From: Oxytricha trifallax | Taxonomy: Eukaryota; Ciliophora; Spirotrichea; Sporadotrichida; Oxytrichidae | Direction: 5' to 3' | Assembly (NCBI GenBank): GCA_000711775.1 | Contig: ARYC01000218.1 | Location: 62,001-126,000, forward strand | DNA: 64,000 nt | Shown here: one piece after another, positions 21,257-34,133 of the stretch | Layout of the letters: every line of letters starts with the position of its first letter | Position numbering within the stretch: the first letter of the stretch is position 1 | Notes under the pieces: generated by a model | What the model was told of the DNA's origin: nothing | The model's database searches: none | Seen by the model: only the letters and a program-made list of their open reading frames with translations | Made by a program: the position numbers and the translations under genes

Positions 21257-21395
21257 ATTATTAATTCTTTGCTTACTTTATTTTCAATTCTAAGTAATGA
21301 CTTAAAATTTGAATAATAAATATTCTAAAGAAGCAGAGGGGTAAGAATATTAATATATAATTTATTTAATGTTTTCAATTAATTTATATTTTAGA

Positions 21396-22860
21396 TTACC
21401 ATCATCTTGAGAATGAAGGACCAAGAAAGGAACATTTATATTAGAAACAAATCGATCACTATTTTAAATAAATGTTATAAATTCTATAGATTACCATGAT
21501 ACGTTTCTATAGAGAGATTATATAGAATTGTAACCCAAGATCTTAGCTCTTACATGGTTATCAAACTCAAACAAAGATTTGTATTTTGAAGCTTGCTTAA
21601 GCCATTCTTCACCAAAACTTTCTTAATGAAGTTTGAATTTTTTCCTAACAATTGTTGTTAAAAATGTTTAAAAAATAATGTAAAATTTCTTATTCACGAA
21701 TTCTGATTCATTACTTACAACAAGAAAGGTCTAGCAAGCATTTCTCTAATTGCTCTATCATATATTCCAAAGAATTTATATTTCAGTCTTATTGTAGTGG
21801 CTATTACATCGAGTTTAAATAAGTTAAGAAATTTAGGATAGAAATTATTGGGGGTCTATATATATTTAATTTTTTCATCAAATGGGTTTGATACGGAAAT
21901 TGCAGCTTTCATGCAAGTATCATGATGATGGTCACCTAAGTATCTCGTCAGATGGTTAGCTCCTAACGAAAACCCAACCCCATAGATTTCAATGTCATCT
22001 CCAAATTTATCATGTATCAGACCTATACTATTTCTTATTATCTAACTATCACCCATGTCAAGCACTCTCTAATTCATTTCCTCGTCTTTAGTAGCACAGT
22101 GATTGAGTATAACTTAATATTATAAAATATAGAATAAATGAATTGTATAAATTATACGACTGGTATGTAGCCATTTTACAATGCAGCCCCACAGAGATCT
22201 TTAATATATGGCTCCTCGGAGCATCCAGTAACACCAGGAACAACAAACATAATCTTCTTTTTTGCAACTTTATTGATTTAACTCAGATCTGCCGTAAAAG
22301 CTTACTTCAATTCGCAGTAATCTATTAGAAAAATAATTTAGAATAAGATCATCTTTTATAATAATTTGTGGATATGAGATATTATGGACAGTTAAAATAT
22401 TATAAATTTAGCAAAGCCATATGACGACTATTTTTTAAAGCTTACCTATTGTATAACTGCCTTTGACATCACAATTTATATATTCTCTACTGAACTCAAT
22501 CGTCTTATGCTTACTCTCAGCAGAGAGCCCAAGCAAGATTGAGACAAGTGGAATTTGACAAATTGAAGGTGGGTTGTATTACTATAAATTTACATGAGTA
22601 TTTGGGTTGGCTGGGAATTTAGGTAAATATAATTTGGTTTATAGACTTACCAACATTAGCTCTTTCAAGCCATTTGTCATTAAGAAATCATTGACTTTAT
22701 TTGACCTGTCACTATCCATTAAAAGCCCAATTTTTTCTTCCTGTGATCTTTGCTTCATAAATTTAAAAGGTAATGTCATATTTTCAGGCATGTTAAGCTT
22801 GTCAGATAATCCATAAATTATAATGGGTGAAACGACTCCGATTGCTTTGTAAGACATCAT
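21396..22860 (-). CDS. Alpha/beta hydrolase of the ABHD1/3 (EMB8/YheT) family, C-terminus missing
   Basis: The start MMSYKAIGVVSPIIIYG is at 22860; an in-frame ATG at 22917 is an alternative. Family features follow in order: a first conserved block (NPPSICQIPLVSILLGLSAE), the oxyanion strand IMFVVPGVTGCSEEPYI, nucleophile elbow YGVGFSLGANHLTRYLGD, and the strand before the acid, NVPFLVLHSQDDG. Interruptions near 22585-22655, 22325-22440, 22085-22150 and about 21650-21730 are introns or IESs. After LHSQDDG the frame runs into AT-rich sequence and the segment with the catalytic His is not found downstream. Either the last MDS is scrambled to another place or the copy is truncated. Likely an esterase or lipase; the substrate cannot be read from the sequence. 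Confidence 0.8.
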
Positions 22861-23079
22861 TTTTATATACGAATAGTTAGTTATATAGTTATAAATACTT
22901 ATTTCGATATTTATCAATCAATTTCTGAAAGAGTCGAGATTATAATTAATAACATATTCTCAAGATGACCCTATATGCCCAACTACATAAATACCATATG
23001 ACGACTTGCTCAGGAATCCAAATGTAATGATAATATAGACTAAAATAGGTGGTCATTGTGATTTTTTCAATAAAATTCC

Positions 23080-24745
23080 AGGGAAATTTTTCAAAGTGTA
23101 TAGAGTAAGCATTTCTAAAATTTCTTAAATTCTTATAGTTTTATCCTGAAATTATAATGAAATACTTTGCTGATGTGCAATATACATAATAAATGATATT
23201 TTGAATATTTAATTTTATAGTATTTAAGTTTAGTTTTAAGAAAATTAGTAAAGTTCAAAGATAATTTGATAATTAACTTTTTTACTATTACAATATGAAA
23301 TTATGAGAGGTAGACGCATTTTAATTTAACAATCAAAAACAAAATACCCCTTGATAATGATTATAAACATTTCAATTTTTTTAGGAAAATATTAAGAGAT
23401 TAAATTTATAATTATATGTAACTAAAATTAAAAGTATTTGAGGCTATAAAATTATAATGTATAGTATCTAGATTTAGTGCCTGATTAGTTTTGTGGATGC
23501 GATGTATACTGTGAATAAATAAAACCTTTACATAACTAAAAATCTTCTATTTTATTGCTCTTAAAGGATAGTTCATAAACTGTTCTTTCACCCTTTTGTG
23601 CCTAAACACCATATAGGTGAAGCTAACCCCCAAAAACTATAAATAACCTTCTCTATAATAATTTTATTTAAATTTGTAAATTATCGAATTCTTTAAGGAA
23701 TTTTGAGGGTTTGAATATATAAAATTAAAGTATTTTCGCTTTTATTATTTTAATCCAAAATTTTTATCAGGTAAATTACTTCTCATAAATTTCTAATGAA
23801 TTTATGTAAGAATAATTCATTAATTTAAAAGTAAAAATTTTAATATTATTTTGCTAATTTAATCGTTGGAGATTATAATTTTTTTAATAAACTATTGTCT
23901 AAGTTTATAGTTATTATAAAATAAATCAATTTGGTTGGTTATTCATATTAATTCTAGTGAGAGGGAAGATTCGTGCCCCAGTGTAGTTTCCCGCCCCTCT
24001 ACGGAGGTTTTTACTCCCATCGGTAGCTTCCTACTCTTATCATTCAAATTTTAAATTATTTGGAATTTAAAAAATTAGAAACATTTAAATCCAATTTGAT
24101 TACCGTAACAAATTATTAAACAACTTTTTCTAATATATAATTTTTCAAGGTTTAGATTTATTCTTTGTCTAATTGAATTTAAAAAACAATGTTGACCTAA
24201 TTATTTTTTATCAATAATTAATGTGATTTTCATTAAAATTTGAAAACTTTATCAAGAAGTAAATATTATTGGATGCTTGATTATAAATAATTAAATCAAA
24301 ATTGAAGATTAAGATGTTAAAAAATTTATACATATTTTGTTTTTTATGTATGTGGGCAGGAAACTTCACCCATTGGGTGCATATAGAATTTTGGAGGAGA
24401 AAAATTACCCCCTCTAATTTTAATATATTAGAATATAATTAAAATTAATATTAAATCTGATTAATAGTCCTTACACCTTATCTTTAATTTAACTATAACA
24501 TTATTCATATAAATATACCTTAAAATAAAAGATAATATAGTTAATTGTTTTACTTGCTTTTTAAATTATTAAGATATAGAGTCTATCTTTTTTTTATAAC
24601 GTAGTTATCTTGTGTTCTAGTCTATATAAACTATTTTAGACTTTTAGAATTCATAAGATTCATTTACTTGTCATAATTCTTACATATTTTGCAAGTAATT
24701 ACTCACTTGAAATTTCAATTTGCACGTATTTAAAAAAAACTAGAC
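23080..24745. other. Noncoding stretch before the scrambled MDS
   Basis: AT-rich sequence with three slightly GC-richer islands (23575-23645, 23955-24045, 24345-24415). I recognise no gene, RNA gene or repeat. The ORFs here look random in composition. Confidence 0.4.
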
Positions 24746-24747
24746 TA

Positions 24748-25008
24748 AAGATAAGATTGAGAAGTAAGTTTCATAAATGATATATAATAATTTTAGGTTT
24801 GGACTTGACAAGAGAAGATTTGGTAGCAGTTGCTGAAAAATATCTTCTAAAGGCAGTGGAAGGTGGACAAACTTCAAGAGTGGTATTCGGCTCATAAAAT
24901 GCAGATTTCAATGGTCTTGAGACTCAAGGTTGGAAAGTTCAAAACCCCATTGATTTCCTCAGCTATCAATATTTTGATCAATGGAACAATGAAGTTAAAC
25001 AAGTATGA
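24748..25008 (+). CDS. Scrambled last MDS of the presequence protease
   Basis: Encodes the C-terminus of an M16C presequence protease: after a short intron (24764-24796) comes LDLTREDLVAVAEKYL, then SRVVFGSQNADFNGLETQGW and TGA at 25006. It begins with AAGATAAGATT, the same 11 bp that ends the main body of the gene at 37905-37915. Fusing the two there continues DEQRLKIRL into RSLDLTRED in frame, exactly where other PreP proteins continue. It lies on the same strand as the rest of the gene but 9 kb upstream of its start, with the PI4-kinase locus between. Confidence 0.88.
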
Positions 25009-25187
25009 GAAAGAGTGTATTTACACTTATAAAAGTTCATTTATCAATTCAGAATTATATTTTCAAATTAAATATAGAAAGTATTAAATTAAATAATTTT
25101 AAAGATCTTACGATTATATAAGAACATTAGTGAGAGTACAAGTTAAATGGATTGTATAAAAATAATATTAGTGAATAAAAGAGTAAA

Positions 25188-28100
25188 ATGGAAAGAAGGG
25201 GTATTAAACCGAACTCAGTTTCTGGAAGACTCAAAGGTTTTGCTTACGTTGACATGGTCTAATCTATCATCATAGTAGATCAAGAAAAGAATCTTGAGCG
25301 AATCAAAGTCAAAGTTCATCTCTGGAACACTATTCAAGTAAGAAAAAAAAATAAATAAATGTAAATGAAAAGATCATCTAATTGCATAAATCAAGATAAA
25401 AATTCAAAATCTAAATCTATTAATATAAAAGAGAACTAAGATATGACAATCATGAAATCTAACATTATTACGAAATATAAATAAGAATTAAAATTTTATA
25501 AATTATTTTATTTCCTATGTATATGTGTTTGTTAAGTAATATATAAATAGGAATTAAAAGTCAAGATTCAAGGAATTAAAGGATACCCTGCAGCAAGACA
25601 AAGACTCTTTTATAACAACAATGAACTTGAGAACTAAAAGACACTGGATTCTTATAATCTTCTCTCAACTATCAACGGTATTATTTGAATTGGCTCTTTA
25701 TTTTTTCTATACAGTGATCGCTTTAAGACTGAGACCTGACATTGAACATATGAATTCATATATTGAAGTTTATGGATCAGTAGAATGCAACAAGAGAATG
25801 AAGGAAATTATAGAGTAAATTAGACAAGGTTTCAATTCAGGACTCATTCCTAAGCTTACTGATGATGGCACAAGCGGATCTTATGCAATGAGAAATGTCA
25901 AAAAAGAGAGAATTGCGATATTTAAACCTGTCGATGAAGAATAATTTGCTCCTAATAATCCTAGAGGACATCAAGGGCCATTCGGTAGTCAAACTTTTAG
26001 GCCAGGAGTTCTGTCTGGTGAATCATGTATTCGTGAAGTTTCAGCTTATCTAATTGATCGCAAAGGTTTCTCTGGTGTACCTTCAACTACTTTTGTGGAA
26101 GTTGTACACAACTCTCTGAAGTATGTACCTTTTACTGGATTAGAGGTGACATCTGACACGTATTTTGAAATTATGTCATCCTTAATAAAGCCCTTGGATA
26201 CATTTGAGGAAAGTAAAAGTAAAACCAAAAGCATTCAAAAAACACCAGAATCTTAAGCATCAACCTAAGTTGATTCAAATTAGGCTTAGGGGAAAAAGAC
26301 TAGTTTGGCTGCTAAGATAGCTAAAGAGAATCAAATCGGAATGAAATTTGGATCCTTACAATACTTTGCAAACAGCGTAGGTGCAATCAAAACCCCAAGA
26401 CCCTTTCAGTAGTTTGATTGAGTTTTTGATTGATAAAAGTAGACTATTAGTGCATACTTTATTAGGGTTTTAATAGGGTTTATTTAGGGGTTTAATGTTT
26501 AAATATTAGTAATATAAGTGAGTATAACAAGCGAGTTTTTTTTTTTAAATATTTCACACAAACATAACCTTAGAGACATGTGGTAGTTCTCTGAATCTTT
26601 TCTTTATAAGTTGCTGTTTAATTTTTTCTATTGTTTATTAATTCATTTAGCTTGGCTTGATAATAGTTGAGTATGCAAGTTCTCTGAGACCTCCATTTTT
26701 TAATTTTAATTTTTATCGGCATATTGCTTGATTCTTTACTTAGAATAACTCTCACTTTGCAGCTTAAGTAATCGTTTCTTGGCATGTCGCTCTCCATAAT
26801 TATTACTGCTAGAGCCCAGATATCCCATATTGTGTCTCCATATCTCCAGTCCTCTCTCTCTGGGAAATATCCATGAGCACTGTATACATTTCCTAATGGA
26901 GAAACTTGCACTCTTTGAGCTCTGTTAAAATCAATAATATAAAAATATAAGTGGTTGAAAGTCTATAATAATGCTCTCTGGCTTAAAGTCTCTATGAACA
27001 TAGCCAAGCTTGTGATGCTTTCAATACCCTCAACTATTTGCTGCACGATCTAGCCAATTTATTTTTGGCATCTATTGTCAGATGAAAATTCTAGGTAAGG
27101 CATTTCGATGAGAGGAAGTCTAAATACAACATGATCTTTTCCAAGTAGTATAGCATCTTGCTAAATAATATGCTTACACTCTCTAAACTTTGCCTGCTAT
27201 AGAGTAATTCTCATTAGCAAATTCCATTTAGAACTTATCATCAGCAAGGAAGTAATTGAAAGGATATATTTTGTAAGCTTATTAGTCATCAGTGAAGACT
27301 CTCTTCTCTACTTTATCCTCAAGAGTGAGGTAGCTTTCAAGGCAAGAATCTATGTCAATAATTTTTAAGATTGGAATCTTCATCGCCTCAATTTTTACCA
27401 TGATTTTGTTTATCTGAGAGATCGGAAAGTTCTTAACAGCTTCCTTCATTTTTACTTATTTCTATACTTCAACTCTAAGAGACTGGGAAGGATTTTTTTA
27501 TCTTCTTTTTTAGAGGAATCTTTTCCCTGTAGGTTCATGAATAAAGACAAAACTTTGATTTTGCTTTTTCTTTAAGTGCACTTTGAGGTCTCTAAAATGA
27601 GAATATGGCTTCTTACAGAACTCACAGACATACTTCCCATCTTTCTTTTAATGCTTGAGGTATAACCTTGGCATATCGTTATGTAAATCTTCCAGGTGTC
27701 TATTATAAGTTGACTTGTAAGGGAAAACTTTATTGCATTCTTTGCATTAATATTCAACTTTGGCTGGTAAAATTCATTGCACCATCGCGGGTTGTTTAAC
27801 TTCCTCCTCAATTTGCATAGCTTCTATGATAACCTCCTACTTAATTTATATTTAAATCTCAAAGCTAGACTGGTCAAAGTTGTCATAAGTAGGCTCCCAC
27901 TGAGTACAAGCGTCTCTGGTCTCTACTTTTCTTGGTTACTGGAATGATAAATTTTTATTGACTTTACCCAAGTAATGCCGCTCTTCTCAAAATGTTAGCG
28001 CTCATTTTAGTTTGCTGATATATTTTATTATAATAATGATAAAATCTACCTTGATATACTATAATAGTAGAATATAAGACACTCTCGTAGATTCTTGGCT

Positions 28101-31100
28101 GAGAGGTAAGAAAATTAACTAACCATAAAAGACTGTAAGTTGACATATTTTATGAGAATTTTATACATTTTAGTAAATTAAAATACTCCTAATGAAGTTT
28201 TGTTTCTCTAGGAGGTCCTCCAAATCAAGTTTGAACTTAATTTGGAGGTAATGTTATTAAACATTTTTTTAATTTAATCTGCTCCTTATTAAGTTTTAAC
28301 CTTATAATTTAACTCAAAATAAAGTTTGAACTTAATTTGGAGGACCTCCTAAAATAATTAAACATTATTAGGAGCAATTTAATGGAGAAAGTTTGATCAA
28401 AATGGAAATCAATCTGTGAAACTTGGAGCAAGTTTTTCAATGCTTCTCCTCATATCTTTTCATAGTTGACCTCCAGTAGGTCCTCCCTATTTAGTAGTAA
28501 GATTTTAATAAACTTAGAATGGATATCCATAATTTTAAATTTCATTAACATTTCTAGAAAGAGGAAGCAAGATGGAGTCTATGAATGATGCAATGAAGAG
28601 AATTTAATCTCAAGATTTAATAGGAAAATTTCGAAGTAAAGAGGACCTCTATAGATACTTGGTATAGCAAGGTAAGTTCTTAATTAAGATTAATATATCC
28701 ATTATAGTTGGACTCTTCTTGCCAACTTAGGAGGGAACTAAAATCTCATTCTTAAAAGCATTATTAAGTGAAGAGAAAAAAGCTTTTGAGTCTCATGAAA
28801 TTAGGGTGATTGAATTTCCTAACTACCCTGAATTATCTCTTAAAAACATGTATGGCGATTCTATGAGTGATCCAGATGTTGTTCTCTACCTTCCATCAAA
28901 GCTGCAATTCTCAAATAAATTGCCAGAGAGAAACTTCTTCTTCGGTGTTCTTGCAACTTTTAAACCTGAGTACTTAAATGAAGTTATTTAAGAAGCTCAC
29001 AAGAAAAGCTACAGCATCTCTCCTGAAGAAAAAGAGAGGTAGTGAATTAAAATCAGTGACTCCTGGTTGTAGGAACTGCTCGAGCATCCATTCATCTCAA
29101 GTAAGCTTACCCTTCTAACTTTATAGAAATACCTGGAACTGCTATTCACTTAATGAAAGAGCGAAGAAAATAAAACAGAGAGAGAAAGTCTCAAGTAAAG
29201 CATGAACTAAGTAAGAGACTCTTCAAAGATTTATAAAAGGCAGACGTGACGAACATAGATGCAAGAGCTTGCACTAAGAGAAGAAAAATAGACCCAAGCA
29301 AGCCTTAAGAGGAAGAAAAGAAAGAGAAGCCAAATCCCTTTGCGGGCAAATTTAATATCTGAACTTATTCATTCGTTTAAATCTAAAACATAATTATAAA
29401 AACAAAATCCCATCTCTTGCGCATAACTTAGCCTTATCATCGCTGACTCTTTAGCAGCACTCTTAATAAAATAGACTGTATCTTTCTTTAAATCATGCAT
29501 CAACTGATAGAGCAGAAGTTTCTTGTAGTGGCCTTTTAATAGGCCCCAATATAATTCAATTCCATTGAACTGAGGACTGTATGGAACATTAAATACAGGT
29601 GTTATATTTAGCCTTTCATATTCCTTCCTTGTGTCTTTAGTTTTGTGGACATATAAGTTATCTACAAACATAACAATTTCTTCGTCCGCGTACTTATCTC
29701 TGAGTTATTACAAGAACTTTATGTACTACTCGGTCTTTATTGAGCAAGGGTGGATAACATAAGTCTCGAGACCATTTTCTTCGCTTATTCCACCAAGTAT
29801 AGCATGAGTTTAAACCTTAACCTTTTAATCTTATACTTCAATGTTGCTATATCTTTTATACCAAGACCTTGATATGAAGGTATTAAGCGTGAATACTGCC
29901 TCATCAGCGAGTATGAACTTAATGTTATTAGTAATAGCCCTCTGCATTTAATCGAATTTATAATTTAAATTATCCTTATAAAATGGAACATTAATCTCTT
30001 AATGCGATTGACTGTCTTGTAAGATATTCCATTATTTTATATATGTTCGCTATAGATTAAGCAGAGATATGAAGATTAGGAAAGTGGCGATGAGATATCA
30101 CAGCTCTTTAGGCGAGAGAGAAGTGAGCCCAGTATTTAAGAGTCTTATCATTAATAAGATAATCAATATGATGCTGTTAAAATTTTAAGGATCTCTTAGG
30201 CTTAGATTTAAGTTGCTCTCTTTTTAAATTCAATGACAATAGACAGTGAGACCTAACAGTAGCAGGAGATTAATGGAGGAGCCTTGCTATAGATGTATAA
30301 TTAAGAATAAGTCTGAGTTGATCACCATATTCATCGCATCCATAACGCAACTTAAACAATAAATCTATATACTCACTGTCATAAACTGATCCCAAACCTC
30401 GCATATACACACTAATATACAATACATTTAAAGCCCCACATAAACCCTATTAAAACCCTAATAAAGTATGCACTAATAGTCTACTTTTATCAATCAAAAA
30501 CTCAATCAAACAACTAAAAGGATTTTGGGGTTTTGATTTCAGATTTCTCAGCTGATAAGTTTCACAAAGATGAGATCCATAAAATTGCAATCCTAGATCT
30601 TAGAATTCTGAATTTGGACAGAAATGATGGAAATTTATTAGTCTAAACCAAAGTTGATAAAAAGACTGGCAAAAAGGTTTGGACTCTTGTTCCTATAGAT
30701 CATGGATTATGTATTCCTGATAATTTATCAGTCTGTACCTATGATTTATTTTGGCTTTCATGTGAAAGATAAGCTAATGCTGCTTTCTCAAAAAAATCAC
30801 TAGCTTTTATTGAGTAAATTGATATAATGGAAGATATTAAGTTACTTGAAAATACTTTCAAATTTAGGCCAATTTGCTTGAGAAACATAAGAATTACAAG
30901 TTTGCTGCTATAAAGAGGAGCCTCTGTAGGTCTAAACCTTACTTAAATTGGACAAATCTTATGTAGACCTGATGAAGATGATACTATTCCATCTTTACTT
31001 GAAAGACTAGTTGACAAAGCAAGATTAATAGCTGATATGATGGTAAAAATGCAGAGCAAAGTAACAGATTCAAATATGAGAAACATTGATCATAGAAAGA

Positions 31101-32178
31101 ACAAAACTTTTAGAAACATGGACCTAGAAGGAAATGAGAGTGATGAAGAAGAAAGTAACTTAGGAGGTCCAGCCATGTTTTCGAAAAGAGCAAATAGACA
31201 AAGAATAAACTCTATTAATGATAATACTTTTGCAAGTAGTGGAATAATGCAATCTAAATTACCTATGAGTGCGTATGCAGCACTTAGCGGTAATTCTGCT
31301 GATGATTAAGACTCAAGCTCTAAATAAATTTGAAATGAGTTTTATATTGTAATAATAATTTTTAAATTGTTTACAGAGTTGAGGCAAAAAGAAGAGGAAT
31401 GTCAGATGTGGATGACAACAACATCAAATAACTTTAAGAGAATACAACAAATATGATACAAGCTACTCTTCAACGAATGGCTTCAACAAATGCCAAAAAT
31501 TAAGGAGATATTGGATAATCACCATTGGCTTCGCCAAAAAAATTTGATCCATCAACCTTTGATTTTGGAGGACTTAAGCTTACTTAAATTTAAAATTCTG
31601 CAAATACTGCAGATATGCACTCCCCATCATCAGAAGATAACCTACAAATAGTAGATAAAAAAGATAATTCTGATAGCAGTGATGATGATAACTATTAAGA
31701 CTGCAAAGATAATCAGGAAGAGTAAAAGTAAAGTAATTTACCTCTTACAAGAACAAGAGCAAATACTAATACTTCCCTAAATGGATCAAAAGTTGGCAAT
31801 GGTGTTACTAAGCTTAGAAGAACAGCTTCATTCTCAAATATATAAATTTAGGAAGCAACAAATGAAGAAGAAGAGGATGAAGACGATAATGGAAAAGAGT
31901 TGTCACCCGAGAAGTAAAGAATGCTTAAGATGAAAGCTATTCAACAGCAAGAGAGATTCTCAAAAAATAAAGGAGGAAGTCACTTTTTGAATGCTAGCAG
32001 AGTTGAAGCAAAAACTTACTTCAATCAAGGATCCAAGAGAAACTCTGCTCATGATGAAGAATTCTTTCACTGTTTTGTCTCATTCCTGGACGAAGCAATC
32101 TAGAAAATGAAAGCACAAGAGGGCGATGCAGCCAATATAGATATTGACTATGATTGCCTGGAAGATAAATCCGATTGA
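25188..32178 (+). CDS. Phosphatidylinositol 4-kinase-like protein with ubiquitin-like domain, split by a TBE
   Basis: Starts MERRGIKPNSVSGRLKG. A ubiquitin-like fold follows (IKVKVHLWNTIQ, VKIQGIKGYPAARQRLF, ELENQKTLDSYNL), with introns at about 25339-25550 and 25676-25713. The kinase domain matches the plant PI4K-gamma/type II pattern: IAIFKPVDEEQFAPNNPRG, REVSAYLIDRKGFSGVP, then after the TBE EIHKIAILDLRILNLDRNDG and LVPIDHGLCIPD. The catalytic and metal-binding motifs lie on the far side of the transposon. Removing the TBE gives VGAISDFSADKFHK in frame. A long Ser/Asp/Glu-rich tail (about 31040-32100) ends at TGA 32176. The predicted activity is phosphorylation of phosphatidylinositol or, as reported for some gamma members, of protein; the sequence does not decide which. 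Confidence 0.88.
26570..28005 (-). pseudogene. TBE zinc-finger/kinase ORF, copy 2, degraded
   Basis: Alignable throughout with the intact copy: MSANILRRAALLG start, two C2H2 fingers (YQCKECNKVFPYKSTYNRHL and YVCEFCKKPYSHFRDLKVHL), a kinase-like part with GYVHRDFKPES and DTIWDIWALAVIIMESDM. In-frame TGAs near 27881 and 27781 and at least three frameshifts break it. The catalytic-loop Leu and Asn are altered (HRDFKPES). It is a clear pseudogene. Confidence 0.85.
28572..29362 (+). pseudogene. TBE 22-kDa ORF, copy 2, premature TGA
   Basis: MESMNDAMKRIQSQDLIGKF start; introns of 36 bp (28672-28707) and 26 bp (29101-29126) at the same sites as copy 1; exon 2 [20 protein letters not shown]. It stays open past the point where copy 1 is frameshifted, but has an in-frame TGA after EEKERQ (about 29042). 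The tail ends PNPFAGKFNI plus TGA. Confidence 0.8.
29369..30404 (-). pseudogene. TBE DDE transposase, copy 2, frameshifted
   Basis: Starts MRGLGSVYDSEYIDLLFKLR and has an intact N-terminal helix-turn-helix-like region (YTSIARLLHQSPATVRSHCL). The catalytic half has LADEAVFTLN, MFVDNLYVHK and PQFNGIELYWG, again with 34 residues between the second D and E. The frame is shifted near 30025-30050 relative to copy 1, and other small lesions follow. The C-terminal 100 codons (29369-29671) are open. N-terminal half good here, C-terminal half good in copy 1. Confidence 0.85.
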
Positions 32179-32179
32179 A

Positions 32180-32520
32180 GCTCTAAGTGCGAACAATGAT
32201 TTTATGTGCAATCATTTTATCTAGTACCTTCAAGATGCACTTAGCTTCCCCCTGCATTATCAAATAAGCGCCTTCATGTACGAACACTTGAGATAATTTT
32301 CATGATTGCATCAGTAACATGTAGTAGTTGTTGAAGATGTTTGCGTGAGTTGTTAATTGTATCTTGATACCTTATAATCATATCTTTTTTATTGCCCTAG
32401 TAATAGAAATATATCCAAAGATTCAGTTTTTATCTGTATCCACTCTTTCAACGATACTCTTATTATAAATAAGTTACTCTTCTCTATCTTACTTACACTA
32501 AATAGAATCATTCATAATTA
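32180..32520 (-). CDS. Possible small coding fragments, unidentified
   Basis: Minus-strand frames NDSIQCKQDREEQLIYNK and MIIRYQDTINNSRKHLQQLL look protein-like and Gln/Lys-rich. They lie in different frames, with a third (VFVHEGAYLIMQGEAKCILK) abutting the PI4-kinase stop. They could be MDSs of an unplaced gene or chance in AT-rich DNA. No family is recognised. Confidence 0.25.
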
Positions 32521-32529
32521 TGAATTTAA

Positions 32530-34050
32530 ATAATTCATAATAATTAAATCAACCATTGATAAATTTATAGAATAATATCAGTAGTTATTATTTTTTTAAC
32601 CAAAATTATTGAACAAACAAAATGAAATTGTACAATAAAAATCCCTAAATTTATTTAATAATGGTTATTTGAAAAAATGAATATTAAAGTATTACTTATT
32701 TACAAATCAATTGCTCTAAATTCCGACCTATTCATGCACTTTCTCTAACTTCTTCTTAAAAATAATTATAATAACCCTCCCATAAATCCCCTTTTCCTTC
32801 GGATTTTATCCGCTAAGTTTGTGATTTCCTTTTGATTGTCTCGTCATTTTAAAGTAATCATATTTATAAAAAATTTCATAAACTTTGATATTAATTTACT
32901 CATAAGAATACAATTACTTTTTGCAAAATATTGAAATTTATAATTTATTCTATTATTCAAATTCTATTCTATGTTCTCAAATTCCATATTATAAGTTCCT
33001 CATACTATTTTAAAACTTTATAAAACAAATAGTAGAATAAGTTAAAAATTTGAATTAAAATAGTTATTAATGAAAGCAAAATTAAAATTGTTACATAAAA
33101 AATTCAATTTAAGATATTACAAAGGTATATTATTTTATTAAAGCTATTTTTAAGCCATACAATTTTTGGGTTACAAATAAAAAAATAAATAATGATGTTC
33201 AGAAACGCATATTAATTTAACTTCGATAATTCAAAACGATCTTTAAAAATTCATTAAGAAATAAATGGTTGTTATGTTGTTCTACTTGTTAATCATACAC
33301 TTTTATATTTAGCTTATTAAAACGTTTTTTTAAGTTTAAATGAAATTATGTGATTTATAATTTTTTCTATAAGATTAAAAAACTATAACAAAAGAACTCT
33401 TTAAATATTGTGTGAAAAGAAATTATATCCTTATTTAAATATTCTAAAAAGTGTTAGAGAAAAACACTTTCATCAATTTATTAGTTTAAGATAGGCTAAA
33501 TTGAGTGAATTAAAGTTATTATAAATCGAAAATAGAATTCATTTGAAATATGTATCATTATGAAATTATTATAATAATAAGCAACTCATAAAATAAATAT
33601 ATTCTATGTAAACAAAAACTGATGAAAGCCGTTAAAAATATAATATAAATTAAAATGGATGTGTTAATGATAATAGGAGAAAATTTCAAAGATATATGAT
33701 GTATTATAAAAATTAAATTATAACTATATAATGATGAGATATCAATTGAAACTTAATGGATGAAAAATCATAAATAAATGGAAAATTTTAATGAGGATAT
33801 AAGTGTAGAGGGGAGGAGATTAGGAAAAAAAGGTATTTTTTTAAAGAAAAAATAGGGGGTTACGCTTGTCGGTAGAAACAGCAAATTATCCAAAATTGCA
33901 ATAAATTAATTGATTTTTTATAATTCTAGCAAATGAAAAATTTTAAATCCCAATTATCTTTTTAACAATAAAATATAAATTAAGGTATAAAATCTTTTTG
34001 GTATTTAAATAGAGTCTCACAACAATTTAAATCATAGATCTTGAACAAAT
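32530..34050. other. Noncoding stretch
   Basis: Very AT-rich spacer between the PI4-kinase gene and the protease start. I see no gene, repeat or RNA. A small GC-richer patch (33795-33875) is unexplained. Confidence 0.4.
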
Positions 34051-34133
34051 AGCTGCTTTAAGGCAACTCTTTGAGCAATAATATTAGAGGAATAGCCCAG
34101 AGAAAACTCATTAATCAAAACAAAAGCTCTTTG

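Larger units (their letters stand above)
26388..30535. mobile_element. TBE-class transposon, copy 2 (4148 bp)
   Basis: Ends begin CAAAACCCCAAGACCC and CAAAACCCCAAAATCC; the inverted repeats continue with high identity for about 110 bp (YTTTGATTGAGTTTTTGATTG, then TTATTAGGGTTTTAATAGGG). The flanks are AAT and ATT, sharing AT, so the original 3-bp duplication has changed or the repeat is only 2 bp. Gene order equals copy 1. All three genes show damage. Inner terminal sequence differs strongly from copy 1, so the two belong to different subfamilies. It sits inside the PI4-kinase domain and must be removed precisely. Confidence 0.93.

Noticed and set aside
25621..25818. Frame MNLRTKRHWILII
   Set aside because: The start is an out-of-frame reading of the ubiquitin-like exon and a 38-bp intron; only the last part (RLRPDIEHMN) belongs to the PI4-kinase gene.
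26521..26560. T run near the TBE copy 2 end as a terminator
   Set aside because: It is inside the element next to the terminal repeat; AT-rich runs are frequent and carry no specific signal here.
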